This document shows, piece by piece, positions 7,081 to 15,663 of a stretch of 54,844 nt of DNA; position 1 is the stretch's first letter; every line of letters begins with the position of its first letter. The notes beneath the pieces are model-generated. The model was given only the letters and a program-made list of their open reading frames with translations, did no database searches and was not told where the DNA came from. Origin of the DNA: an uncultured Oscillibacter sp. (GTDB lineage: Bacteria > Bacillota > Clostridia > Oscillospirales > Oscillospiraceae); contig URKI01000009.1 in the NCBI GenBank assembly GCA_900548505.1, positions 1 to 54,844 on the forward strand, written 5' to 3'. The translations under genes were made by a program, and so were the position numbers.

Positions 7081-8454
7081 ATGGCACAAGCTTTCTTTGG
7101 CGGCGTTCATCCCCATGATATGAAGGCCGCGACCAATGAAAAGGCCATCGAGCAGCTGGCGCCCCCGGCTGTGGTGGTCATCCCGATGTCCATGCACTTC
7201 GGCGCACCGTGCACGCCCCTCGTCAAGGTGGGCGACCAGGTAAAGGTCGGCCAGAAGATCGGCGAGTTCCATGGATTGGGCGCTCCCATCCATGCGAGCG
7301 TGTCCGGCACGGTGAAGGCCGTGGAGCCCCGTCCCTATTCCATGGGCGGCAACATGATGTCCGTCGTGATCGAAAACGACTTCCAGAACACCCTCAGCGA
7401 GGAAGTCAAGGCCCCCGCCGATCCTGACGCCCTCTCCGTGGAGGAGATGGTGGAGATGGTCAAAAACGCCGGTATCGTGGGTATGGGCGGCGCGACCTTC
7501 CCCACCCATGTGAAGATCTCCGGCGGTATCGGCAAGGTGGACACCGTCATCATCAACGGCGCCGAGTGCGAGCCCTACATCACCGGCGACCACCGCACCA
7601 TGCTGGAGCGTCCTGAGGAGATCATCGGCGGCTGCCGGTATCTGGCCAAGATGTTCGGCGTGGACAAGGTCGTCATCGGCGTGGAGGACAACAAGCAGAA
7701 CGGCATCGACGCCATGAACAAGGTCATCGCCGAGCAGAAGGCCCCCGTCGTGGTGGAGCCCCTGCGCTGCCGTTACCCCCAGGGCGGTGAGAAGCAGCTG
7801 TGCCAGGCCATCACCGGCAAGCAGGTGCCTCCCGGCGGTCTGCCCTCCAACATCGGCTGCGCCGTGTTCAACATCAACACCACCTGCGCCATCTACCGGG
7901 CCATCACCCAGGGTATGCCCGTGGTGAACAAGATCGTCACCGTGTCCGGCTCCGGCGTGGTGGAGCCCAAGAACATCGAGTGCCCCATCGGTACCCCTGT
8001 TTCCAACCTCTTCGACGCCTGCGGCGGTCTGAAGGAGGGCACTTACAAGCTGGTGTGCGGCGGCCCCATGATGGGTATGGCCCAGTACACCGCCGACATC
8101 CCCGTGGGCAAGGGCACCGGCGCCATGCTGGCTTTCTGCGCTGACGAGGAGAAGACCGTGGAGCATCCCCAGTGCATCCGCTGCGGCAAGTGCGTTGCCG
8201 CCTGCCCCATGCACCTGGAGCCCCTGTTCATGTTCCAGTATGCCTCCAAGGGCATGGTGGAGGAGCTGGAGGCTGCCCACATCATGGACTGCATGGAGTG
8301 CGGCGCCTGCGCGTATATCTGCCCGGCCCGTGTGCACCTGACGCACATGTTCAAGACCGGCAAGCAGCTGGTCAAGAACAAGGCTGCCGCCGATAAGGCC
8401 GCTGCCGAGGCCAAGAAGGCTGCTGAAGAGAAGAAGGAGGCTGTCAACAAATGA
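7081..8454 (+). CDS. rnfC: Ion-translocating oxidoreductase (Rnf) subunit C
   Basis: A 457-residue peripheral subunit of the Rnf complex, which couples reduced ferredoxin:NAD+ oxidoreduction to Na+ or H+ export across the membrane. RnfC is the NADH/FMN-binding arm. Visible features are the N-terminal barrel region, the Gly-rich NAGIVGMGGATFPTHVK and INGAECEPYITGDHR segments of the FMN/NADH fold, and two C-terminal 4Fe-4S clusters (CIRCGKCVAACP and CMECGACAYICP). The last 30 residues are Ala/Lys-rich. ATG 7081 follows GAGGTG; its stop overlaps the rnfD start in ATGA. It is first in a six-gene operon with the clostridial order C-D-G-E-A-B. Confidence 0.97.
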   Translation: MAQAFFGGVHPHDMKAATNEKAIEQLAPPAVVVIPMSMHFGAPCTPLVKVGDQVKVGQKIGEFHGLGAPIHASVSGTVKAVEPRPYSMGGNMMSVVIENDFQNTLSEEVKAPADPDALSVEEMVEMVKNAGIVGMGGATFPTHVKISGGIGKVDTVIINGAECEPYITGDHRTMLERPEEIIGGCRYLAKMFGVDKVVIGVEDNKQNGIDAMNKVIAEQKAPVVVEPLRCRYPQGGEKQLCQAITGKQVPPGGLPSNIGCAVFNINTTCAIYRAITQGMPVVNKIVTVSGSGVVEPKNIECPIGTPVSNLFDACGGLKEGTYKLVCGGPMMGMAQYTADIPVGKGTGAMLAFCADEEKTVEHPQCIRCGKCVAACPMHLEPLFMFQYASKGMVEELEAAHIMDCMECGACAYICPARVHLTHMFKTGKQLVKNKAAADKAAAEAKKAAEEKKEAVNK

Positions 8455-9488
8455 CGGATTACAAGAACTTGAAACTCATTGCCACTTCTTCCCCCCACAT
8501 CCGTGCCGCGGAGAATACCCGCTCCATCATGCTGGATGTGATCGTGGCCATGCTTCCCGCCCTGGCCTGGGCCGTGTGGATGTTCGGCTTCAAGGCCCTG
8601 ACCCTGACCGCCGTGTCCGTGGCCGCCTGCATGTTCTGGGAGTGGCTGTACCGCAACCTCATGCATAAGCCCCAGTCCGTGGGCGATCTTTCCGCCGTGG
8701 TCACCGGTATGCTGCTGGCCTTCGTCAGCCCCGTGACCACCCCCTACTGGATGATCATCATCGGCGCGTTCTTCGCCATCATCGTGGTCAAGCAGCTCTT
8801 TGGCGGCATCGGCAAGAACTTTGTCAACCCCGCCCTGGCCGGCCGTGCGTTCCTGCTGGGCAGCTACGCCGGCGTCATGACCACCTGGATCGATCCCGCT
8901 GCCAATAAGGCTCCCCTGTTCGGCTCCACCGCCGACATCGTGACCTCCGCCACCCCCCTGGCTTTCATGAAGGGCACCGGCGACGCCGTGGCCACCAGCT
9001 TCGCTGAGCTGACCGGCAAGTACACCGTCACCGATATGTTCCTGGGCAACATCGGCGGCTCCCTGGGTGAGGTCTCCGCTCTGTGCCTGATCCTGGGCGG
9101 CGCTTACCTCATCTGGCGCAAGGTCATCAACTGGCAGACTCCCGTGGGCTACATCGGCACCGTGGCTGTGCTGACGTTCCTGTTCCCCAAGGCCGGAACC
9201 AACCTGGAGTGGATGCTGTACAGCCTGTTCGGCGGCGGCCTCATGCTGGGCGCGTTCTTCATGGCCACCGACTATGCCACCTCTCCCGTCACCAAGAAGG
9301 GCCAGCTGGTCTTCGGCATCGGCTGCGGCCTGTTCACCGTGTTCATCCGTTACTTTGGCTCCTATAACGAAGGCGTCTGCTACTCCATCATGGTCATGAA
9401 CCTGTGTGTGGCTCTGATCGACAAGTATACCAAGCCCGCTCGTTTTGGCGTCGTAAAATCCGATAAGAAGGAGGCGGCTGCGAAATGA
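8451..9488 (+). CDS. rnfD: Rnf subunit D
   Basis: A 345-residue membrane subunit with about nine to ten hydrophobic helices. The motif TSATPLA (in ..ADIVTSATPLAF..) is the site at which RnfD/NqrB proteins carry covalently bound FMN on the threonine. Conserved NPALAGRAFLLGSY and GGLMLGAFFMATDYATSPV segments match the family. RnfD passes electrons between flavins on the two sides of the membrane and is thought to take part in ion movement. It overlaps rnfC by 4 bases and rnfG by 4 bases (both ATGA), indicating translational coupling. Confidence 0.97.
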   Translation: MTDYKNLKLIATSSPHIRAAENTRSIMLDVIVAMLPALAWAVWMFGFKALTLTAVSVAACMFWEWLYRNLMHKPQSVGDLSAVVTGMLLAFVSPVTTPYWMIIIGAFFAIIVVKQLFGGIGKNFVNPALAGRAFLLGSYAGVMTTWIDPAANKAPLFGSTADIVTSATPLAFMKGTGDAVATSFAELTGKYTVTDMFLGNIGGSLGEVSALCLILGGAYLIWRKVINWQTPVGYIGTVAVLTFLFPKAGTNLEWMLYSLFGGGLMLGAFFMATDYATSPVTKKGQLVFGIGCGLFTVFIRYFGSYNEGVCYSIMVMNLCVALIDKYTKPARFGVVKSDKKEAAAK

Positions 9489-10117
9489 GTACCGAAGTGA
9501 AGAGCAAGGAAAAGGTCAACATGGACCCCAAGTACATCATCAAGCTGACCGTGACACTGTTTGTGACCTGCGTGGTCGTGGCCGGCGCTCTGGGCCTGGT
9601 CAACAGCGTGACCGAGGGCCCCATCGCCCAGATCAACAAGGAAAAGACCGAGGCCGCCATGAAGATGGTGGTGGCTGACCCCGATAACAGCGAGTTCTCC
9701 GACAAGCTGGAGCTGACGGAGGAGATGACCGCGGCGGCTACCGCCGGCGGCGGCTCCGTCACCGAGGCCTATGCCGTTACCGTGAACGGCGAGAGCGACG
9801 GCTACGCCCTCAAGATCGTGGCCTCCGGCTCTCAGGGCAACATCGAGATGATGGTGGGCGTGGACGGTGAAGGCACCGTCACCGGCGTCTCCATCGTTGA
9901 TAACTCCGAGACCGCGGGCATCGGCTCCAAGGTCATGGACAACGAGCCTCTGGCCAGCGGCGTGCCCGTTCTGGATCAGTTCCAGGGCAAGACCGCAGCC
10001 GACATGCCTCTGACCGTGGGCAGCAACGTGGACGCCATCTCCGGCGCTACCGTGTCCACCAAGGGCGTCACCGCCGGCGTGAACGCTGCGCTGGCCGTGG
10101 CCGCCGTCATGGGCTGA
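9485..10117 (+). CDS. rnfG: Rnf subunit G (FMN-binding)
   Basis: A 210-residue subunit with one N-terminal transmembrane helix (about residues 17-39) and an extracytoplasmic FMN_bind domain. The flavinylation sequence ISGATVSTKGV near the C-terminus places covalent FMN on the threonine of SGAT; GIGSKVMDNE and related glycine-rich segments are also typical. Attachment needs the flavin transferase ApbE, which is not encoded in this window. It overlaps rnfD by 4 bases. A 19-base gap with GGGAGGA leads into rnfE. Confidence 0.96.
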   Translation: MSTEVKSKEKVNMDPKYIIKLTVTLFVTCVVVAGALGLVNSVTEGPIAQINKEKTEAAMKMVVADPDNSEFSDKLELTEEMTAAATAGGGSVTEAYAVTVNGESDGYALKIVASGSQGNIEMMVGVDGEGTVTGVSIVDNSETAGIGSKVMDNEPLASGVPVLDQFQGKTAADMPLTVGSNVDAISGATVSTKGVTAGVNAALAVAAVMG

Positions 10118-10136
10118 GAAGGGAGGACGTGAAACT

Positions 10137-10775
10137 ATGAATCTGAAAAAGCAGTTTATGGAGGGCCTCCTGACCCAGAACCCCGTTCTGGTGCAGGTGC
10201 TGGGTATGTGCTCCACCATGGCCATCACCACCTCCTTCTTCAACGGCCTGGGCATGGGCGTGGCCGTTACCGTGATCCTGACGCTGTCCAACGTCATCAT
10301 CTCCGCCATCCGCAAGATCGTGCCCGACAAGATCCGTATCGCCATGTTCATCGTGGTCATCGCCGGCTTCGTGACCTGCGTGGACCTGCTGATCCAGGCC
10401 TTCGTCCCTGCGCTGTCCGCCTCTTTGGGCGTGTTCATTCCCCTGATCGTGGTTAACTGCATCATCCTGGGCCGTGCGGAGTCCTTCTCCTACAAGAACG
10501 GCGTTGCCGCCTCTTTCTTTGACGGCATCTTCCAGGGCATCGGCTATACCCTGGTGCTGCTGGTCATGTGCGTCATCCGCGAGCTGCTGGGCGCCGGTAC
10601 CTTCGGCGGCGGCCTGCTTGGTCCCGACCTCAAGGGCATCCAGATCATTCCCTCCCAGTTCCCCGCCGGTATGCTGACGCTGCCTGTGGGCGGCTTCCTG
10701 GTGCTTGGCTGCCTGATCGCCGCCATGCAGTGGGCTCTGGCCAGACCCAAGAAGAATAAGGAGGAGAGCAAATAA
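10137..10775 (+). CDS. rnfE: Rnf subunit E
   Basis: A 212-residue integral membrane subunit homologous to NqrD. N-terminal FMEGLLTQNPVLVQVLGMCSTMA, the core VNCIILGRAES(F)SYKNG and ELLGAGTFGG are diagnostic. RnfE and RnfA form a pseudosymmetric pair in the membrane that coordinates an iron-sulfur cluster through conserved cysteines (here in VNCIILGRA and the N-terminal GMCST). The last base of its stop codon is the first base of the rnfA start. Confidence 0.96.
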   Translation: MNLKKQFMEGLLTQNPVLVQVLGMCSTMAITTSFFNGLGMGVAVTVILTLSNVIISAIRKIVPDKIRIAMFIVVIAGFVTCVDLLIQAFVPALSASLGVFIPLIVVNCIILGRAESFSYKNGVAASFFDGIFQGIGYTLVLLVMCVIRELLGAGTFGGGLLGPDLKGIQIIPSQFPAGMLTLPVGGFLVLGCLIAAMQWALARPKKNKEESK

Positions 10776-11365
10776 TGGATCAGATCTACGAACTCCTGGC
10801 GATCATGCTGGGCGCCATCCTGGCGAATAACTTCATCTTCTCCCAGTTCCTGGGCATCTGCCCCTTCCTGGGCGTTTCCAAGAAGGTCGACACCGCCGTG
10901 GGCATGGGCATCGCCGTGACCTTCGTCATGGGCCTGGCCTCCGCCGTGTGCTTCTTCGTCAACAACTACGTGCTCATGCCCCTGGGCCTGGGCTACATGC
11001 AGACCGTGGCCTTCATCCTGGTCATTGCTTCTCTGGTGCAGTTCATCGAGATGTTCCTGCAGAAGTCCATGCCCTCCCTGTATACCGCTCTGGGCGTGTA
11101 TCTGCCTCTGATCACCACCAACTGCGCCGTGCTGGGCGTCGTGCTGCTGAACGTGCAGAGCAACTACAACTTCATCGAGTCCGTGGTGTACGGCATCACC
11201 GGCGGCCTGGGCTTCCTGCTGGCCATCGTTCTGTTCGCCAGCATCCGTGAGCGTCTGGTGTTTGCTGATTATCCCAAGGCGTTTGAGGGCTTCCCCATCG
11301 CTCTGGTCACCGCTGGCCTGATGGCCCTGGCCTTCATGGGCTTCTCCGGCCTGAAGGTCTGGTAA
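10775..11365 (+). CDS. rnfA: Rnf subunit A
   Basis: A 196-residue membrane subunit, partner of RnfE and homologous to NqrE. Diagnostic segments are ILANNFIFSQFLGICPFLGVSKK, the helix with FIEMFLQKSMPSLYTALGVYLPLITTNCAVLG, and SIRERLVFADYPKAFEG. The GICP and TNCAV cysteines are the likely cluster ligands. It overlaps rnfE by one base and is followed by rnfB after a 12-base gap containing AAGGAGG. Confidence 0.97.
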   Translation: MDQIYELLAIMLGAILANNFIFSQFLGICPFLGVSKKVDTAVGMGIAVTFVMGLASAVCFFVNNYVLMPLGLGYMQTVAFILVIASLVQFIEMFLQKSMPSLYTALGVYLPLITTNCAVLGVVLLNVQSNYNFIESVVYGITGGLGFLLAIVLFASIRERLVFADYPKAFEGFPIALVTAGLMALAFMGFSGLKVW

Positions 11366-11377
11366 GGAGGACTTGAA

Positions 11378-12256
11378 ATGAATATTGTATTTGCTATCGT
11401 TGTGCTGGGCGTGCTGGGCGCTGTGTTCGGCCTGGTCCTGGCAATCGCCTCCAAGATTTTCGAGGTGAAGAAAGATCCCCGCGAGGAAGCCATCCTCAGC
11501 CATCTGGCCGGCGCCAACTGCGGCGGCTGCGGCTATCCCGGCTGCGCCGGCTGCGCTGCCGCCATCCTGGCCGGTGACGCCCCTGTTACCGCCTGCGCCC
11601 CCGCCGGCGCTGAGAACGCTGCCGCCATCGCCCAGATCATGGGCCAGGAGGCTCCCACCGGTGAGCGTCAGGTGGCTTTCGTCCGCTGCAACGGCGGCAC
11701 CGCTGCCAAGAAGCGCTTCGAGTACATCGGCGTGCAGGACTGCCTGTCCGCCACCAAGGTGGCTGCCGGCCCCCTGGAGTGCGAGTTCGGCTGCCTGGGC
11801 TTCGGCTCCTGCGTGAAGGCATGCCAGTTCGGCGCCATGTCCATCGGCCCCAACGGCACCGCCGTGGTGGACCCCGACAAGTGCACCGCCTGCATGGCCT
11901 GCGCCTCTGCCTGCCCCCGTCACCTGATCACCTCCGTGCCCGCTTCCAAGAAGGTGCACGTGGCCTGTGCCAACCGCGATAAGGGCAAGGCTGCCATGAG
12001 CGTTTGCGCCAACTCCTGCATCGGCTGCGGCCTGTGCCAGAAGGAGTGCAAGTTCGACGCCATCCACGTGGTGGACGGCGTGGCCGTCATCGACTATGAC
12101 AAGTGCAAGGGCTGCAAGCTCTGCACCAAGGTCTGCCCCCGTGACGCCATCCTTCCCATCGCTACCGCCGAGGAGAAGGAAAAGTACAAGGCCATCAAGA
12201 AGGCCCAGGCTGAGAAGGCCAAGGCCGCTGCCGAGGCTGCCAAGGCTGAGCAGTAA
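11378..12256 (+). CDS. rnfB: Rnf subunit B (ferredoxin-accepting Fe-S protein)
   Basis: A 292-residue multi-cluster protein that receives electrons from ferredoxin. It has an N-terminal membrane helix (about 3-28), then the Fe-S domain NCGGCGYPGCAGCAAA, then at least four ferredoxin-type sets (CEFGCLGFGSCVKAC, CTACMACASACP, CIGCGLCQKEC, CKGCKLCTKVCP). The tail is rich in Ala, Lys and Glu, like the tail of RnfC. It is last in the operon and followed by a strong terminator. Like the other rnf genes its codon use is strongly biased towards C- and T-ending codons, consistent with high expression. Confidence 0.97.
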   Translation: MNIVFAIVVLGVLGAVFGLVLAIASKIFEVKKDPREEAILSHLAGANCGGCGYPGCAGCAAAILAGDAPVTACAPAGAENAAAIAQIMGQEAPTGERQVAFVRCNGGTAAKKRFEYIGVQDCLSATKVAAGPLECEFGCLGFGSCVKACQFGAMSIGPNGTAVVDPDKCTACMACASACPRHLITSVPASKKVHVACANRDKGKAAMSVCANSCIGCGLCQKECKFDAIHVVDGVAVIDYDKCKGCKLCTKVCPRDAILPIATAEEKEKYKAIKKAQAEKAKAAAEAAKAEQ

Positions 12257-12263
12257 GACCGAA

Positions 12264-12303
12264 AAAAAGTCCCCCGGATCGCTGGATTCGGGGGACTTTT
12301 TCT
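12264..12303 (+). terminator. Terminator of the rnf operon
   Basis: AAAAGTCCCCCG paired with CGGGGGACTTTT across a 12-base loop, ending in a T-run. It overlaps the -35 region of the next promoter. Confidence 0.88.
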
Positions 12304-12304
12304 A

Positions 12305-12333
12305 TTGCCTTTTCCCTGGGAAAGGGATATGAT
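12305..12333 (+). promoter_or_regulatory. Predicted promoter of folT-folC
   Basis: TTGCCT - 17 bases - TATGAT; the predicted start near 12340 is just ahead of the riboswitch P1 stem at 12345, which supports both calls. Confidence 0.7.
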
Positions 12334-12344
12334 AGCACCATTCA

Positions 12345-12458
12345 GGCAGAGTAGGAGCACATGTGTGAAATAGTGCCGGAAAAACGGGGAGTTGTTTTCC
12401 GGACGAAAGAGCCAGGGATGTATCCCGGCCCGCAGTGTGTGCTCCGCATCCCGCTGCC
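12345..12458 (+). ncRNA. Tetrahydrofolate (THF) riboswitch upstream of folT
   Basis: P1 arms are GGCAG (12345-12349) and CTGCC (12454-12458). Just inside are AGAGTAG on the left and GCATCCCGC on the right, both matching conserved THF-aptamer strands. P2 pairs GAGCACA with TGTGTGCTC. A GTGAAATAGTG internal segment, a P3 hairpin closed by CCGG/CCGG and the conserved ACGAA after P3 follow in the expected order. The element sits directly between a good promoter and folT, the folate transporter gene these riboswitches usually control. Downstream bases 12459-12535, before the RBS AAGGAGG, can fold alternatively (TGCCGCA with TGCGGCA), and CCTTC at about 12479 can pair with GAAGG of the RBS, so translational control is plausible. 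Covariance scoring was not possible here. Confidence 0.8.
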
Positions 12459-12535
12459 GCATATGGGAGCGAGATGTGCCTTCCTCTGTGCGGCATTTCC
12501 GATTACGGACTGCCAAATCAGAAGGAGGATTTTTT

Positions 12536-13132
12536 ATGTCGCTGTATTCCCATCCCTTTTCCGCCGGGTACTGGCGGGAGGCACTGCAGAGCTTCCGCAG
12601 TATGCGGTCGCTGGTGTTTTCCGCGGTGATGATCGCCGCCTGCATTGCACTTTCCCACTTTCAGATCCCCCTGACCGAGGGCCTGAGCCTCAATATCACC
12701 TTCCTGGCAAGAGCGCTGTGCTCCCTGGTTTGCGGACCGCTGACGGTATTCGTCTTTGCCGCGGCGGAGGATACCCTGAGCTTCTTCCTCTCCTCCGGGG
12801 GCTATCCCTATTTTCCCGGCTACATGCTCACCACCATGCTGGGGTGCTTCACCTATGCCCTGTGCTTTTACCGGGCACGGATCTCCTGGCGGCGGATCAT
12901 CCTGGCCAAAACGCTGACCAACATCCAGAACGTGCTGCTGGGGGCGCTGTGGAGCTCCATTTTGTATTCCAAAGGGTATCTGTATTACCTGACCACCAGC
13001 GCCATCAAAAATACCTTGTATTTGCCGCTGCAGATCATCCTGCTGGCACTTTTGCTGCGCTATCTGCTGCCTGTGCTGCAGCAGCAGGGCCTGGTGCCCA
13101 AGCAGCTGGGCGGCAGACGTATCCCATTTTGA
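12536..13132 (+). CDS. folT: Folate ECF transporter S component FolT
   Basis: A 198-residue membrane protein with about six helices. LVFSAVMIAACIALSHFQIPLTEGLSLNITFLARAL and the Gly-rich PGYMLTTMLGCFTYALCFYR segment match FolT-type ECF substrate-binding subunits, which bring folates in together with a shared EcfAAT module encoded elsewhere. ATG 12536 follows AAGGAGG by 7 bases; the longer reading frame upstream lies inside the riboswitch and is not used. folC follows 15 bases later. A THF riboswitch in the leader and a folylpolyglutamate synthase downstream make the folate assignment firm. Confidence 0.92.
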   Translation: MSLYSHPFSAGYWREALQSFRSMRSLVFSAVMIAACIALSHFQIPLTEGLSLNITFLARALCSLVCGPLTVFVFAAAEDTLSFFLSSGGYPYFPGYMLTTMLGCFTYALCFYRARISWRRIILAKTLTNIQNVLLGALWSSILYSKGYLYYLTTSAIKNTLYLPLQIILLALLLRYLLPVLQQQGLVPKQLGGRRIPF

Positions 13133-13147
13133 GAGGAGCCTGAGCCC

Positions 13148-14419
13148 ATGACCGGACAGGAAGCCATCGCCTATATCCACGCACAGCACTGGCAGCAGCG
13201 CGCGCCGGGGCTGGGGCGCATGCGCCGTCTGCTCCGGCTTTTGGGCAATCCCCAGGACAAGCTCCGCTTCGTCCACGTGGCGGGAACCAACGGCAAGGGC
13301 AGTACCTGCGCCATGATCGCCGCCATCCTGGGCGCCGCCGGATACCGTGTGGGACTGAACACCTCTCCCTATCTCATTACATTCCACGAGCGCATCCGGG
13401 TGGACGGGCGCATGATCCCCGACGAGGACCTGGGCCGCCTGACGGCGCAGGTGCGCCCGGCGGCAGAGTCCATGGATGAGCGGCCCACGGAGTTTGAGCT
13501 CATCACCGCCATCGCCCTTTTGTACTTCGTCCAGTGCTCCTGCGACATTGTGGTGCTGGAGGTGGGTCTTGGGGGCGCGCTGGACGCCTCCAACGTGATC
13601 CCCCCGCCGGAGGCGGCGGTCATCACCGCCATGGGCATGGACCACGCGGCGGTGCTGGGCGCTACCCAGGCGGAGATCGCCCGGGCCAAGGCAGGCATCA
13701 TCAAGCCCGGCAGTCCCACCGTCAGCTTCGGCGGCTGCCCGGAGGCGGACGCAGTGATCCGGCGCACCTGCCATGAGCAGGGATCGCCGTTAAAAGAGGC
13801 GGATTTTTCCCGGGCCAAGATATGCTCGATGTCCCTGGAGGGCACGGTGCTGGACTGCGCCCCCTACGGCCGGCTGACGCTGCCGCTGACGGGAGCCTAT
13901 CAGGTGCAGAACGCCGTGGTGGCCATCACGGCGGCAGAGGTTCTGTCCCAGCGGGGCTGGGACATCCCGCCGGAGGCTGTGCGGCGGGGATTGCAGGCAG
14001 TCAGCTGGCCGGGCCGGTTCGAGGTGCTGCGGCCGTCGGGACCGGCGGTGCTGCTGGACGGGGCCCACAACCCCCAGGGCGTGGCAGCCGCGGCAGGAAG
14101 CCTTGCCTCGCTGTTTCCGGGCCGGAAGGCGGTGGTGCTGCTGGGCGTGCTGGCGGACAAGGACGTGGAGTCCATGCTGGACGCCGTGGTGCCCATGGCG
14201 GAGGCTATCGTTACCGTGACGCCTGCCAGTCCCCGGGCCATGGGAGCCGAGGAGCTTCGGCAGCGGCTTTTGGGGCGGGGCGTGCCCGTGTGCGCCTGCG
14301 CCGGCGTGACGGAGGGCCTGCGGACGGCGGCCCTGGCGGCCGGCCGGGACGGCGTGGTGTGCGCCCTGGGCTCCTTATATCTGGCGGCGGCCGTGAAGGA
14401 AGCCGCAAAAACCCTTTGA
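13148..14419 (+). CDS. folC: Bifunctional folylpolyglutamate synthase / dihydrofolate synthase
   Basis: A 423-residue Mur-ligase-family enzyme adding glutamates to folates (and, in bifunctional forms, glutamate to dihydropteroate), which traps folate in the cytosol. FVHVAGTNGKGSTCAMIAAIL is the ATP-binding P-loop; TSPYLITFHERIRVDG, LEVGLGGALDASNVI and VLLDGAHNPQG are standard family motifs in the right order. RBS GAGAGGAGCC precedes ATG 13148. It forms a two-gene unit with folT under the THF riboswitch: uptake followed by polyglutamylation. A terminator closes the unit. Confidence 0.97.
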   Translation: MTGQEAIAYIHAQHWQQRAPGLGRMRRLLRLLGNPQDKLRFVHVAGTNGKGSTCAMIAAILGAAGYRVGLNTSPYLITFHERIRVDGRMIPDEDLGRLTAQVRPAAESMDERPTEFELITAIALLYFVQCSCDIVVLEVGLGGALDASNVIPPPEAAVITAMGMDHAAVLGATQAEIARAKAGIIKPGSPTVSFGGCPEADAVIRRTCHEQGSPLKEADFSRAKICSMSLEGTVLDCAPYGRLTLPLTGAYQVQNAVVAITAAEVLSQRGWDIPPEAVRRGLQAVSWPGRFEVLRPSGPAVLLDGAHNPQGVAAAAGSLASLFPGRKAVVLLGVLADKDVESMLDAVVPMAEAIVTVTPASPRAMGAEELRQRLLGRGVPVCACAGVTEGLRTAALAAGRDGVVCALGSLYLAAAVKEAAKTL

Positions 14420-14427
14420 ACTCCCCT

Positions 14428-14463
14428 GCGGACGCGCCCTGTGCGGCGCGTCCGTATTTTTTT
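14428..14463 (+). terminator. Terminator of folT-folC
   Basis: CGGACGCGCC/GGCGCGTCCG stem with a six-base loop followed by TATTTTTTT. Confidence 0.88.
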
Positions 14464-14528
14464 GCCCGGGTCCGGGAAAAGTTCAAAAAACGCTCGCCTT
14501 TTGTTCACAAATTGTTTATATCCATCCA

Positions 14529-14557
14529 TTGACAATGCCGGGTGCCGGTGGTAAACT
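14529..14557 (+). promoter_or_regulatory. SigA promoter of the hrcA-dnaK operon
   Basis: TTGACA - 17 bases - TAAACT, immediately upstream of the CIRCE element so that bound HrcA would cover the transcription start. Confidence 0.85.
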
Positions 14558-14561
14558 CACT

Positions 14562-14588
14562 TTAGCACTCAGGGAAGAGGAGTGCTAA
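14562..14588. promoter_or_regulatory. CIRCE operator for HrcA
   Basis: Perfect consensus inverted repeat TTAGCACTC - 9 bases - GAGTGCTAA, 28 bases before hrcA and just downstream of the promoter. Confidence 0.98.
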
Positions 14589-14616
14589 AACAAGAAATGA
14601 GACCGGAGCTGCGGAA

Positions 14617-15663
14617 ATGGAACTGACAGACCGAAAAAAGCATATACTGAAGGTCGTGATCGAAGATTACATCCGCACCGCCGAGCCGGTGGGCTCCAAG
14701 GCCATCGCCGCCGAGATGGGCGGCAAGGTCAGCTCCGCCACTATCCGCAATGAGCTCAGCGACCTGACGGAGCTGGGCTACCTGGAGCAGCCCCACACCT
14801 CCGCCGGCCGTGTGCCCTCCCCCAAGGGCTACCGGCTCTATGTGAACGAGCTGATGGAGCGCCAGCGATTGAGCCTGGACGAGACGGAGAAGATCAACGC
14901 CGCTCTCCAGGTGAAAATGGAGGAGCTGGACCGGGTGATCTCTCAGGCGGGCAGGGCGGTTTCGTCCTTTGTGAACTACCCCGCCTATGTGACGGCCGCG
15001 GGCCGCAAAAAGCTCACCGCCCGGCGCTTCGAGCTGCTGCCGGTGGATGAGCACAAGTGCATCGTGGTCATGATGATGAGCGACAGCCGGGTGAAAAGCC
15101 AGCTGCTGCGGCTGCAGCTGAAAGTGGATCTGGATCAGCTGCCCACCATGGTGAATCTGCTCAACACCCATTTTGTGAACATCTCCCCGGTGGAGATGAA
15201 CCAGCGGCTCATGTCCGTAGCCGAGCAGGTGATGCCCCAGCTGTTCCTCCTTTTATCCCAGGTGATCGCCTATGCGGCGGACGCTCTGGAGGAGGCCGGA
15301 CAGCGGGAGATCGTCACCGCGGGCGCCCGGGAGCTATTGAAGCTGCCGGAGTTCCGGGATGCCGACAAGGCCCACCAGCTCATGAGCTTTCTGGCTGACA
15401 GCAAGGAGAGCCTCCCTATGCCGGACGACGGCCCCATGAAGATCCTCATCGGGCCGGAGAACGTCAGCGAGGCATTGAAGGACACCAGCGTGGTGGTGGC
15501 CAGCTACGACATCGGAGACGATATGCGGGGCCTCATCGGCGTGGTGGGTCCCACCCGAATGGACTACGCCGCCGTGGCGGCGCGGCTGACCGGCTTTGCC
15601 GAAGGCCTGACCCGTCTGTTCGGAAAACAGGAATTACCCCCAAAGGAGGATACGAAGGAATGA
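14617..15663 (+). CDS. hrcA: Heat-inducible transcription repressor HrcA
   Basis: A 348-residue class I heat-shock repressor that binds CIRCE and is kept active by GroEL in Firmicutes. The N-terminal winged helix is clear (TDRKKHILKVVIEDYIRTAEPVGSKAI and SSATIRNELSDLTELGYLEQPHTSAGRVPSPKGYR), followed by the GAF-like core and a C-terminal GPTRMDYA motif. It is the first gene of hrcA-grpE-dnaK-dnaJ and is autoregulated through the CIRCE just upstream. Its stop overlaps the grpE start (ATGA). Confidence 0.98.
   Translation: MELTDRKKHILKVVIEDYIRTAEPVGSKAIAAEMGGKVSSATIRNELSDLTELGYLEQPHTSAGRVPSPKGYRLYVNELMERQRLSLDETEKINAALQVKMEELDRVISQAGRAVSSFVNYPAYVTAAGRKKLTARRFELLPVDEHKCIVVMMMSDSRVKSQLLRLQLKVDLDQLPTMVNLLNTHFVNISPVEMNQRLMSVAEQVMPQLFLLLSQVIAYAADALEEAGQREIVTAGARELLKLPEFRDADKAHQLMSFLADSKESLPMPDDGPMKILIGPENVSEALKDTSVVVASYDIGDDMRGLIGVVGPTRMDYAAVAARLTGFAEGLTRLFGKQELPPKEDTKE

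Noticed and set aside
10544..12067. 507-codon minus-strand frame across rnfE, rnfA and rnfB
   Set aside because: Antisense to three confident rnf genes, with a His/Gly/Gln-rich meaningless translation.
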